From Bog-473 sp035947875 (GTDB lineage Bacteria > Actinomycetota > Acidimicrobiia > Acidimicrobiales > RAAP-2): a DNA stretch of 12,890 nt. Below are positions 1-5,905 of this stretch, piece after piece (the stretch's first letter is position 1; every line of letters starts with the position of its first letter). The notes beneath the pieces were generated by a model that was not told the origin of the DNA, ran no database searches, and worked only from the letters and a program-made list of their open reading frames with translations. A program made the translations under genes and the position numbers. The stretch is from contig DASZJQ010000044.1 in assembly GCA_035947875.1 (NCBI GenBank), positions 1 to 12,890 of the forward strand, in the 5' to 3' direction.

Positions 1-477
1 GGCGGCGATCATGGCGAGGCAGTCGTCGAAGACCGCATCATCCCCGTAGTAGGGATCGGGCACGTCGGCCGCCGCACCGGCGGCCGGATCGAAGGCGCGC
101 AAGAGGAAGAGCCGGTGGGGATCGGCGCCCAGGCTGCGTAGGGTCTGCTGGTGACGTCGGTCCAGTGCCACGATCAGGTCGTAGCGGCCAAGCTGCGCCG
201 CCGAGATCTGGTGCGCCACGTGGCGGTGACTGGGCAGGCCGGACCGGACCAGGGCGGCGTCCGTACGCGGGTCCATGGGCTCGCCCTCGTGCCACGGGCC
301 GGTCCCGGCGCTCGTCACGACCAGTCTGGTCCCCAGGGTGGACCCGTCGGCGAGCGTCGTGGTGTCCGCCAACGACCGGGTGACCACTTCGGCCATGGGG
401 GAGCGGCAGATGTTGCCGGTGCACACAAACACCAGGCGTGAAGGAGGTGGCGTCCGCCCGGTGTGCAGTTGGCTCAC
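1..477 (-). CDS. Low-molecular-weight protein tyrosine phosphatase, 3' end cut off by the window
   Basis: Cytoplasmic phosphatase that would remove phosphate from tyrosine (or arginine) residues. The frame is open through base 1, giving 159 residues, close to the family's usual 150-200. Near the N terminus is the phosphate-binding loop CTGNICRSP: catalytic Cys19, Arg25 and Ser26 fit the C-x5-R-S signature. Near the cut end DPYYGDD carries the general-acid Asp, about residue 141. Both catalytic parts are therefore intact and only the last helix region is missing. The GTG start at 477-475 overlaps the TGA of the upstream acyl-CoA ligase (GTGA), which suggests translational coupling. This start gives a 14-residue basic, proline-rich lead before the first strand. 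The substrate cannot be told; secreted PtpA-type enzymes and arginine phosphatases share these motifs. The family call is firm, the role is not. Confidence 0.93.
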   Translation of the reverse strand, partial: MSQLHTGRTPPPSRLVFVCTGNICRSPMAEVVTRSLADTTTLADGSTLGTRLVVTSAGTGPWHEGEPMDPRTDAALVRSGLPSHRHVAHQISAAQLGRYDLIVALDRRHQQTLRSLGADPHRLFLLRAFDPAAGAAADVPDPYYGDDAVFDDCLAMIAA

Positions 478-2033
478 TCGGCGTACTCGTCGCGCAGGCT
501 CTTCTTGACGATCTTGCCGGTGCCCGCCCGGGGCCATTCGTCGCGCACCTCGAGTTGCTCGGGAATCTTCTGCGTCATCAAGCCGGCCTGGCGACAGAAG
601 TCGACAATGTCGACCAGCTCGAGTCCGTCGGCGCCGTCAGCCAGTTGGACGACGGCGCAGACTCTCTCGCCGCGGGTGGCGTCGGGCAGACCGATGACCG
701 CCACCTCGACCACCATGGGATGGGTGTAGAGCAGATCCTCGATCTCCTTGGCGCTGATGTTCTCGCCTTTGCGCACGATCACATCCTTGAGGCGACCGGT
801 TAGGGCGAGGTGTCCGTCGGCCCTGAGCTTTCCCAGGTCGCCCGTGCGGAAGTACCCGTCGGCGTCGAAGGCCTCGGCCGTGAGGGCGGGGTCGGTGTAC
901 CCGTGGAAGACCATCGGCCCGCGCACCCGGACCTCCCCCTCTTCGTCCGGCCCGGCGACCCGCCCGTCCAGGGTGACGACACGCACATCGGCTCCTTCGA
1001 CCGGTTTGCCATCGGTCTGAGCCAGTTGTTCGTCGGAGTCGGTGGGCGAGCCGTTGGAGATCATGGGCACCTCGGTCATGCCGTATCCGTGGACGACGCC
1101 CCGCCCGCCGATCTCGTCGCGCACCTCGTAGTGCACCTCCGGCGGCTTGGCCGCGCCTCCTCCCGACATGAGGCGGAGCGTGGGCAGGATCGGCTGGTCC
1201 GGGACCTTGCGCTGCTCGGCCAGGTAGGCGACGTAGAACGCGGTGCTGCCTCCCACCATGGTGGCGCCGTACCGCCGAAAGAGCGGTAGGACGTCGGGGG
1301 TCGAAAAGGCCTCGACCAAGATGGCCGGGAACCCGAAGGAGAGCATCGTCACGAGGTAGTCGGGCCCGGCGATGTGGGCGAAGGGAAAGGCAATCGAGCC
1401 GACATCGTCGGGCGTCATCTGCAGGGCGCGGGCCAGGCCCCAGCCGCCGGCGATCAGGGTCTGGTCGGTGTGCTGCACGCCTTTGGGGTCCGCCGTCGAT
1501 CCCGAGGTGTAGTAGATCCAGCGGATGGGCGCGTCTTCGGGCCGTTGACCGGCGGGGGGCTGGGGCAGCGTCGACGGGTCACCCTCGGGGAGTCCTCCTT
1601 CGACGGTGAGGATGCGGGGGCGCTGGTTCATGCCCTCGAGCGCCCGTTCGGTCTGGGCGGAAAAGTCGATTCCCCGCCACTCGGTCGGGATGATGAAAAG
1701 GGAAGCGGCCGTCTGCCGAAGGGCGAAGCCCACCTCACGTTCGCGGTAGAGGTGGATGATCGGGTTCTGAATGGCCCCGAGGCGCGAGAGGGCCAGCGAG
1801 AGCACGACGGTGTCGATCCGGGTCGGGAGCTGCCACGAGACGACGGACTCGGTGCGCACGCCCATGTCGTGCAGGCCGGCCGCCGTCCGGACGGCCCGGT
1901 CCCGGAATGCCCCGAACGTGACGGTCTCGCCGTCGGCCGCGATGAGCATCGGCTGTTCCGGCGATGCATCGGCCCGCCGTTCCACCAGTTCCCACATGGT
2001 CCGTGCGCCGGTAAGTACGTCGTTGGTGGGCAT
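474..2033 (-). CDS. AMP-forming acyl-CoA synthetase (ANL superfamily)
   Basis: Activates a carboxylic acid with ATP to an acyl-adenylate, then transfers it to CoA. The 519 residues are normal length for a complete enzyme. Motifs occur in order: the Ser/Thr-rich ATP loop YYTSGSTADPKG (174-185), YGMTE (317-321), TGD (397-399) with the ribose-binding Asp, the hinge GRLKDVIVRKGENIS (413-427), and the catalytic lysine in GTGKIVKK (Lys507). The substrate is not readable from these motifs. The overall look is like the medium-chain or cyclohexanecarboxylate-CoA ligase branch, which is inference. The ATG at 2033 has a strong ribosome site (AAAGGAGG) ending about 4 bases upstream on the minus strand. 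It is the first gene of an apparent two-gene unit with the tyrosine phosphatase, whose GTG overlaps its stop. It lies divergent from the LapA-type gene, with 95 bases between. Confidence 0.95.
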   Translation of the reverse strand: MPTNDVLTGARTMWELVERRADASPEQPMLIAADGETVTFGAFRDRAVRTAAGLHDMGVRTESVVSWQLPTRIDTVVLSLALSRLGAIQNPIIHLYREREVGFALRQTAASLFIIPTEWRGIDFSAQTERALEGMNQRPRILTVEGGLPEGDPSTLPQPPAGQRPEDAPIRWIYYTSGSTADPKGVQHTDQTLIAGGWGLARALQMTPDDVGSIAFPFAHIAGPDYLVTMLSFGFPAILVEAFSTPDVLPLFRRYGATMVGGSTAFYVAYLAEQRKVPDQPILPTLRLMSGGGAAKPPEVHYEVRDEIGGRGVVHGYGMTEVPMISNGSPTDSDEQLAQTDGKPVEGADVRVVTLDGRVAGPDEEGEVRVRGPMVFHGYTDPALTAEAFDADGYFRTGDLGKLRADGHLALTGRLKDVIVRKGENISAKEIEDLLYTHPMVVEVAVIGLPDATRGERVCAVVQLADGADGLELVDIVDFCRQAGLMTQKIPEQLEVRDEWPRAGTGKIVKKSLRDEYAE

Positions 2034-2053
2034 GCTCCTCCTTTCGGACCCCT

Positions 2054-2062
2054 CTCATAGCA
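2054..2062 (-). promoter_or_regulatory. Possible extended -10 element for the acyl-CoA ligase
   Basis: On the minus strand this reads TGCTATGAG, which resembles an extended -10 (TGnTATAAT). It lies about 21 bases before the ATG at 2033 and directly before the AAAGGAGG ribosome site, so a transcript from it would have a very short leader. No convincing -35 hexamer sits at the right distance. The call rests on this one motif in a 95-base divergent gap. Confidence 0.25.
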
Positions 2063-2128
2063 GCTGGAGGGCGCGGTGGCGGCAGGGAGCAAGGCAAAGA
2101 CGGGCAAGGAGGCGCCCAGGAGGCCACA

Positions 2129-2389
2129 ATGGGCAGCGTGCGCGACAAGTCGAAATCGCCCGCCGGCTCCGATGAGCCGGCGGAGCGCATGGGGAATGTC
2201 CGGCTCGTCGGCATCGGCCTGGCGGCCGTCGCCCTCGGTTGGTTTGCCCTGGCCAACCTGGGCTCCGTCTCGATCAGGTTCTGGATCAGCGAGCGACGGG
2301 CCCCGCTGATCCTTGTGATCGTGATCTCCGGCCTCTTGGGTGCCCTGATCGCGATGTTGGCCCAGCGGTACAAGTCCCGCCGCGGCTGA
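2129..2389 (+). CDS. Small membrane protein with LapA/DUF1049 domain
   Basis: Predicted 86-residue inner-membrane protein. A basic, polar N terminus (1-24) is followed by a hydrophobic segment at about 26-43, a short loop with SIRFWISERRAP (48-59), a second hydrophobic segment at about 60-77, and a basic end (QRYKSRRG). This two-helix layout, with an N.G.V...F loop and a GxLxGAL second helix, is typical of the LapA (DUF1049) domain. That domain is named from proteobacterial lipopolysaccharide assembly; an actinobacterium has no LPS, so the role here is unknown. The ATG is preceded by AGGAGG at 2118-2123 with 5 bases spacing, a good site that fixes the start. It is the first gene on the plus strand from the divergent gap and has no close downstream partner. 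Confidence 0.82.
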   Translation: MGSVRDKSKSPAGSDEPAERMGNVRLVGIGLAAVALGWFALANLGSVSIRFWISERRAPLILVIVISGLLGALIAMLAQRYKSRRG

Positions 2390-2660
2390 GGTGGCGCCCA
2401 TGTGGCCCGGCTCGGCTGCGCCCGCGGGCATCAGGCCTGTTGAGGGCAGAATTCGACGGTGGTGTTACAAGATTGCCGCCCGCGTGCGTGCGGCCGCGGG
2501 CTCGCCGTAAACTGCCCAGTGGTGATGACGTCCAGGCACGAAGCGCCGCAGATTGGGGTGGACGTTGTTCTCGGCCTGCCCACATGCAAACATAGGTGCT
2601 GCATGGAGGACACAGGAGTTCCGGCCGCGGTGATACGCCACGACGTGGGGGGAAAGTCCT
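2390..2660. other. Non-coding gap between the LapA-type and DUF3040 genes
   Basis: I find no credible gene in these 271 bases; the open frames on both strands have poor composition and no ribosome sites. Visible structure: a 10-base palindrome GCCCGCGGGC (2420-2429), an inverted repeat GCCCGCG/CGCGGGC (2478-2484 with 2495-2501) that lacks a T-run, and a possible -10 TAAACT at 2508-2513 without a clear -35. The last 50 bases hold the DUF3040 leader, described separately. A small RNA or the DUF3040 promoter could lie here, but nothing is decisive. Confidence 0.4.
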
Positions 2661-2663
2661 GTG
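2611..2663 (+). promoter_or_regulatory. Inverted repeat spanning the DUF3040 ribosome site and start codon
   Basis: CACAGGA (2611-2617) is the exact reverse complement of TCCTGTG (2657-2663), and the second arm contains the GTG start of the DUF3040 gene (2661-2663). Between the arms are a small hairpin CCAC-GAC-GTGG (2638-2648 region) and the purine-rich ribosome site (GGGGGGAAAG, about 2647-2656). If it folds, the start codon would be paired. The 39-base loop and 7-base stem make this only a weak structural prediction. Confidence 0.25.
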
Positions 2664-3065
2664 CCGCTTTCTGAGCACGAACAACGCATTCTGGCCGAGT
2701 TGGAGGAGTCCCTGGTTCGTCAGGACCCCGAATTCGCCGAGCGTGTCCGCACCGAGTCGGTGTACCGGCACGCCGGCCGGTACTGCAAATGGGCGGCGGT
2801 CACATTCATCCTCGGGGTGGCCATCCTGGTCGGTTTCTACAGTGTCTCGGTGATCGTCGGTTTCGTCGGCGTGGTCATCATGTTTGGGTCCGCCGTGGTG
2901 TTCGAGCGCAACCTGCGGCGCATGGGCCGGGCCGGGTGGCACGACTTGACCAGGGTGAGAGACGGTGAGCAGTCCAAGGCCGCCGCCGCATCGAGTGGGT
3001 TCGAGGGCGCCATGACGGAAGCCCGCGATTGGTTCCGCACTCGATTCCACCGGCGAGAACCCTGA
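2661..3065 (+). CDS. DUF3040 membrane protein
   Basis: A 134-residue protein of unknown function belonging to an actinobacterial family. The N terminus MPLSEHEQRILAELEESL followed by QDPEFAERV (21-29) is the family's hallmark. A hydrophobic block at about 44-83 can form two transmembrane helices (around 44-60 and 63-80), and a basic stretch FERNLRRMGRAGW follows. The C-terminal tail is soluble and partly Ala/Ser-rich. The GTG start is chosen because it places the hallmark at residue 1 and has the purine-rich GGGGGGAAAG about 5 bases upstream. DUF3040 genes are often found close to mraZ in actinobacteria, as I recall; here four genes intervene. No catalytic residues are evident, and a membrane-structural or regulatory role is a guess. 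Confidence 0.88.
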   Translation: MPLSEHEQRILAELEESLVRQDPEFAERVRTESVYRHAGRYCKWAAVTFILGVAILVGFYSVSVIVGFVGVVIMFGSAVVFERNLRRMGRAGWHDLTRVRDGEQSKAAAASSGFEGAMTEARDWFRTRFHRREP

Positions 3066-3105
3066 GTCCGGCGGGGGTCTTCCCGCTGGCCGAAGCCCCC
3101 TCCCG

Positions 3106-4074
3106 ATGAGCCAGTTGGCGTTGGCCATCGATATCGGCGGTACCAAATTGGCGGTCGGATTGGTCGATCCTTCGGGCCGCCTGGTGGAGCGGGCGCAGAC
3201 GCCGACCGAAGGGGGAGAGGGCGAACAGGCGGGAGACGGTGAAGCCCTCTGGCGCCGGCTGGCCGATCTGGTGCAGAACGTGCGCGACAGGGCCAGTGGG
3301 AGCGACCCGATCGTCGTCTGTGGGGCCGGCTGCGGGGGGCCGATGAGCCCGGGTGGCGAAACGGTGTCCCCTCTGAACATCGGTGCGTGGCGGGCGTTTC
3401 CCTTGCGCTCCCGGCTCCGTGACCTGACTGGTGTGGCCACCTTCGTGGACAACGACGCCAAAGCCCTGGCGTTGGGCGAAGGTTGGATCGGAGCCGCCTC
3501 CGGCCGACGCGACTTCCTGGCCATGGTGGTGTCAACGGGCATCGGCGGCGGCATCGTGCTGGACGGGCGGTTGTTGCAAGGACGACTGGGCAATGCGGGG
3601 CACGTGGGTCACGTGGTGGTGGAACCCGACGGGCGTCTCTGTGCCTGCGGCGGTCGAGGATGTCTGGAGGCCGAAGCGTCGGGTACGGCACTGGCGACCA
3701 TCACGGGACGACCGGCCGAGCTGGCCCCGCCGGAGGTGGTGGAGCGGACGGGCACGCTGGTGGGGCGTGCCGTGGCCTCGGTGGCCAACTTGCTCGACCT
3801 CCCGTTCGCAGTGGTGAGCGGTTCGGTGGCCCTGGGGTTTGGCGCGCCGTTCTTTGCGGCGGCCCAACGGGAAGTGGAGGCGCGGTGCGGGCTCGAGTTC
3901 GCCCGCGCCACGCGTGTGGTGCCGGGCGGGCTGGGGGACGAAGGCCCGTTGATCGGGGCGGCCAGGGTGGGCTGGCTCGGGTTGGAGCTCGGTGAGCATC
4001 ACCACGAGGGCGAAGGCGATGGCCACGGCGAAAACGATGGCGGAGATGATGACGACGCGTGGGTCTTGATTTGA
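3106..4074 (+). CDS. ROK-family sugar kinase (glucokinase or N-acetylmannosamine-kinase type)
   Basis: Transfers phosphate from ATP to a hexose or amino-hexose in the cytoplasm. The phosphate loop is AIDIGGTKLAVGLVD (7-21). The catalytic base is expected in VDNDAKALALGE (114-125, Asp117). STGIGGGIVLDG (143-154) begins the ROK signature, and the zinc site CACGGRGCLE (179-188) is complete. The usual sugar-contacting G-E-x-G-H is G-H-V-G-H here (165-169), a change I remember from NanK, so glucose as substrate is not assured. The fold appears to end near residue 294. Residues 295-322 are an unusual tail rich in His, Asp, Glu and Gly with less G/C at third positions. The ATG start has no clear ribosome site but places the loop correctly. 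It lies 40 bases after the DUF3040 gene. Confidence 0.9.
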   Translation: MSQLALAIDIGGTKLAVGLVDPSGRLVERAQTPTEGGEGEQAGDGEALWRRLADLVQNVRDRASGSDPIVVCGAGCGGPMSPGGETVSPLNIGAWRAFPLRSRLRDLTGVATFVDNDAKALALGEGWIGAASGRRDFLAMVVSTGIGGGIVLDGRLLQGRLGNAGHVGHVVVEPDGRLCACGGRGCLEAEASGTALATITGRPAELAPPEVVERTGTLVGRAVASVANLLDLPFAVVSGSVALGFGAPFFAAAQREVEARCGLEFARATRVVPGGLGDEGPLIGAARVGWLGLELGEHHHEGEGDGHGENDGGDDDDAWVLI

Positions 4075-4133
4075 ACGACGTGACGTTTGAGGTTGGCCGC
4101 CCGGGGTCACCGCCTCGGTGGGGCCGGGATGCC

Positions 4134-4379
4134 ATGGTCGTGGTGGGAGCCCTCGTCCTCCGTCCATCCTTGTGGTGGGCCGGGGCGACCGCTTTGGCCC
4201 GGCTCTCCCGGCGCGGCTGGTGGCATCGGGCGCCCTTCCTGCCGGTTCCGGGAGAGGCCTATTGGCACTTCCGCCTTGTCACCGCCTTCGGGGGATCCGG
4301 TGACCCGGCCGCGCTCACGGGCCCCGACGTGGTGGCGTACCTCCAATGGTGTCGGAGGGCACGCCCCCCGCGCGGGTAG
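4134..4379 (+). CDS. Small protein of unknown function, upstream of the HNH gene
   Basis: An 81-residue protein from ATG 4134; the frame is open back to GTG 4059, which would give 106 residues and overlap the ROK gene's end. The later start is preferred because residues before it look non-conserved (Gly/Pro/Arg-rich), although its ribosome site is poor. The body is rich in Trp, Arg and Pro: RPSLWWAGATALARL, then RRGWWHRAPFLPVPGEAYW, then a segment ending in PDVVAYLQWCRRAR. I recall similar short proteins (WWRR-PFLPVP, then DVVAYLRWCR) in Acidimicrobiia genomes, but have no named family or function. There is no signal peptide or membrane helix. The HNH gene starts 13 bases after its stop. Confidence 0.65.
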   Translation: MVVVGALVLRPSLWWAGATALARLSRRGWWHRAPFLPVPGEAYWHFRLVTAFGGSGDPAALTGPDVVAYLQWCRRARPPRG

Positions 4380-4392
4380 CCTCTGCGTTGTT

Positions 4393-4899
4393 ATGGAGCG
4401 AGTGCTCCTCCTCAATGCGACCTACGAGCCGCTGGCCCTCGTCTCTGATCGTCGTGCCGTCGTGCTGGTCCTGGCCGGCCGGGCCGAGCCCGTGGCCTTC
4501 CGGGATGACTGCGCGGTGTTCCATTCGGCCAGCCTCAATATCGACGTCCCCTCGATCGTGCGCCTGGCCCACATGGTGCGGATCCCTCGCTGGGCCCGCA
4601 CACCGCCGGTGACTCGTCGTTCGGTCTTGCGCCGCGACAACGGGTTGTGCGTGTACTGCTCGGCACCCGCCGACACCATCGACCATGTGATCCCGCGCAG
4701 CCGGGGCGGCACGCACGACTGGTCCAACGTGGTGGCGGCCTGCAAACGCGACAACTTGGTCAAGGCGGATCTTCTCCTCTCCGAGCTGGGGTGGACGTTG
4801 CGTGTGAAGCCGGCGCCTCCGGACGGTTACCTGTGGCGCTTGCGGCACCTCTCGGACATGGACCCGCTGTGGGAGCCGTATCTCGCTGCTGCCTCCTGA
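4393..4899 (+). CDS. HNH endonuclease family protein with an altered zinc site
   Basis: A 168-residue protein. The N-terminal half begins RVLLLNATYEPLALVSDRRAVVLVL, a typical lead of a bacterial HNH family found next to housekeeping genes. The nuclease part is CVYC (86-89), then DTIDHVIPRSRGG (94-106) with the Asp-His pair at 97-98, then DWSNVVAACKRDN (109-121). In relatives the last segment normally has a second C-x2-C; here it is C117-x2-D120, so one zinc ligand seems replaced by Asp. The His98 and Asn112 positions are kept, so it may still cleave DNA. The ATG at 4393 fits the conserved N terminus. There is no ribosome site upstream, and TAGCCT at 4377-4382 could be a -10, so a leaderless or nearly leaderless mRNA is possible. 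The biological target is unknown. Confidence 0.88.
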   Translation: MERVLLLNATYEPLALVSDRRAVVLVLAGRAEPVAFRDDCAVFHSASLNIDVPSIVRLAHMVRIPRWARTPPVTRRSVLRRDNGLCVYCSAPADTIDHVIPRSRGGTHDWSNVVAACKRDNLVKADLLLSELGWTLRVKPAPPDGYLWRLRHLSDMDPLWEPYLAAAS

Positions 4900-4915
4900 T
4901 CGCCGATCGACCGGC

Positions 4916-5620
4916 ATGGCGTCGTGGCGTTCACTGGCTGACGTGGAGCAGTTCCGCCAACTCACCGAACGTCACGCCGTCGCCCGTCAGGTCGATCACG
5001 CGACCGTGGTGCTCGGCAGCACCCAGAGCGATGACACCCTGAGCCCAACGGCACTGCAGGCATGGCCGGTCGAGGTGGTGCGGCGCCGTGGCGGGGGAGG
5101 AGCGGTCCTGTTGCGCCCCGGCGATCACCTCTGGGTCGACGCCTGGATCCCCCGGAACGACCCTCTCTGGGAGGTCGACGTTTCGGCGGCGGCGACCTGG
5201 GTGGGCGAGTGGTGGCGGGCTGCGCTCGGGGTCATCGGGGTGGGCGAGTGTGTGGTGCACGAGGGGAGGGCGGTTCCCGGCCCCTACGGGGCCACGGTCT
5301 GTTTCTCCGGCCGCGGTCCGGGCGAGGTCTTCCGCGGTGGGGCCAAGATCATGGGCCTCGCCCAATGGCGCAGCCGGGAGGGTGCGCTGTTCCAGACCTG
5401 CGCCTACACCCATTGGGAAGCCGCACCACTGGTCAACCTGCTGGACCTCGACGTGGATTCCAGGGCGGCCTGGTCCGTCGAGCTGTCCGGATCGGCGGTC
5501 GGGATTGAGGATCTTCTCGGCGCCGGCGCCGGCGCCGGGGCCGCCATGGCCACCCTCGCCAGGAACCTCCTCTCCACTTTCCCCCACTGGGGCAGTGTCG
5601 GACCTCCTGGCGAGGGGTGA
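4916..5620 (+). CDS. Lipoate-protein ligase A / octanoyltransferase-like protein
   Basis: Cytoplasmic enzyme of the biotin/lipoate ligase fold; relatives attach lipoate or octanoate to a lysine of 2-oxoacid dehydrogenase or GcvH carrier domains. At 234 residues it is shorter than full LplA (about 330) and lacks the C-terminal accessory domain. The substrate loop RRRGGGGAVLLRPGDHLWVD (56-75) and the catalytic lysine segment GGAKIMGLAQWRSREGALFQ (141-160, Lys144) are both intact. The C terminus has a Gly-Ala repeat (about 202-210) from a GGCGCC microrepeat. The ATG lies 17 bases after the HNH stop codon and has no clear ribosome site. Biotin or other acyl transfer cannot be excluded, because actinobacterial members of this family near mraZ are poorly characterised. 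Confidence 0.85.
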   Translation: MASWRSLADVEQFRQLTERHAVARQVDHATVVLGSTQSDDTLSPTALQAWPVEVVRRRGGGGAVLLRPGDHLWVDAWIPRNDPLWEVDVSAAATWVGEWWRAALGVIGVGECVVHEGRAVPGPYGATVCFSGRGPGEVFRGGAKIMGLAQWRSREGALFQTCAYTHWEAAPLVNLLDLDVDSRAAWSVELSGSAVGIEDLLGAGAGAGAAMATLARNLLSTFPHWGSVGPPGEG

Positions 5621-5639
5621 GGTAACCCTCGTCGCCCAG
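5607..5639 (+). terminator. Hairpin over the end of the lipoate-ligase-like gene
   Basis: CTGG-CGAGGG (5607-5616) can pair with CCCTCG (5626-5631) and CCAG (5636-5639), with a 4-base bulge and a 9-base loop that includes the stop codon TGA. There is no T-run after it. Part of the right arm is the first copy of the 15-base direct repeat. It may terminate or protect the transcript end; evidence is limited to base pairing. Confidence 0.3.
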
Positions 5640-5676
5640 TAGGTGGCGTCGCCGCCCGGTCGGTAACCCTCGTCGC
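5621..5676 (+). repeat. Pair of 15-base direct repeats
   Basis: GGTAACCCTCGTCGC occurs exactly at 5621-5635 and 5662-5676, 41 bases start to start, close to four helical turns. The first copy is followed by CCAGT (5636-5640) and the second by ACTGG (5677-5681), which are inverted relative to each other. The pair lies between the lipoate-ligase-like gene and mraZ, about 135-190 bases before the mraZ -35. It could be operators for an unknown regulator or a small tandem duplication. Confidence 0.7.
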
Positions 5677-5744
5677 ACTGGACTCACCTTCAATCCTCAT
5701 TCCTGCTGACTCCCTTCCTTTTCGTGCCTGGACTTCGGCGCGGA

Positions 5745-5777
5745 CCCACCGACGCGCGACTTGAGCGCGCCGGTGGG
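5745..5777 (+). terminator. Strong hairpin upstream of the mraZ promoter, possible terminator
   Basis: Arms at 5745-5757 and 5765-5777 pair at 12 of 13 positions (one A-C mismatch) around a 7-base loop GACTTGA. The stem is almost all G-C. No T-run follows, but many actinobacterial terminators lack one. Its position, after the lipoate-ligase-like gene and about 33 bases before the mraZ -35, suits insulation of the dcw promoter from upstream transcription. The right arm overlaps the first TGGGG unit of the TGG array. Confidence 0.45.
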
Positions 5778-5852
5778 GGGACCGTGGGGGGATAAATGGC
5801 GTTAGGTGGTTGACCAGGGAGGTCTGGTGGCGTAATGTGGCGCGAAATGGAG
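5774..5852 (+). promoter_or_regulatory. Phased TGG array, probable MraZ operator
   Basis: TGG units, all on the plus strand, begin at 5774, 5785, 5797, 5807, 5828, 5838 and 5848. A degenerate CAGGGA lies at the missing step near 5817. Most fit RTGGNG. Steps are 10-12 bases, about one helical turn. MraZ proteins studied in other bacteria bind TGGG-type direct repeats with 10-base periodicity upstream of their own gene and form ring oligomers. The last three units cover the -10 and start region of the mraZ promoter, so binding would repress. Assignment to MraZ is inference from position and spacing. Confidence 0.6.
5810..5838 (+). promoter_or_regulatory. Promoter of mraZ and the dcw cluster
   Basis: TTGACC (-35, 5810-5815) and TAATGT (-10, 5833-5838) are separated by exactly 17 bases, a good housekeeping sigma-factor match and the best in the window. 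Transcription would begin near 5845, giving a leader of about 60 bases before the mraZ GTG at 5906. The -10 lies between two GTGGCG units of the TGG array. Confidence 0.7.
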
Positions 5853-5905
5853 TAGAAGGGCGTTCGAGGACGCAGGTTCGGGGAGCGTCGTGGGAGATCA
5901 AGCCA

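Noticed and set aside
38..424. Minus-strand open frame of 128 codons at the left edge
   Set aside because: It is out of frame with the phosphatase, whose CTGNICRSP and DPYYGDD motifs lie in another minus-strand frame that is open through base 1.
2420..2429. Palindrome GCCCGCGGGC after the LapA-type gene as a terminator
   Set aside because: It has no loop and no T-run, and short palindromes of G and C are common at this base composition.
3532..4167. Long minus-strand open frame opposite the ROK gene
   Set aside because: Most of it is antisense to conserved ROK sequence and has no recognisable domain or ribosome site. Only its short hydrophobic part is kept, as a finding.
4087..4392. Longer HNH protein starting at 4087
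   Set aside because: It would overlap the 4134-4379 gene in another frame, and the conserved HNH-family N terminus begins at ATG 4393.
5518..5545. GGCGCC microrepeat near the end of the lipoate-ligase-like gene
   Set aside because: It encodes an in-frame Gly-Ala run and is ordinary low complexity for high-GC DNA, with no sign of frameshift.
5810..5905. Longer mraZ starting at 5810
   Set aside because: This start lies on the -35 element, and the added residues do not resemble MraZ; GTG 5906 gives the family N terminus and has a ribosome site.
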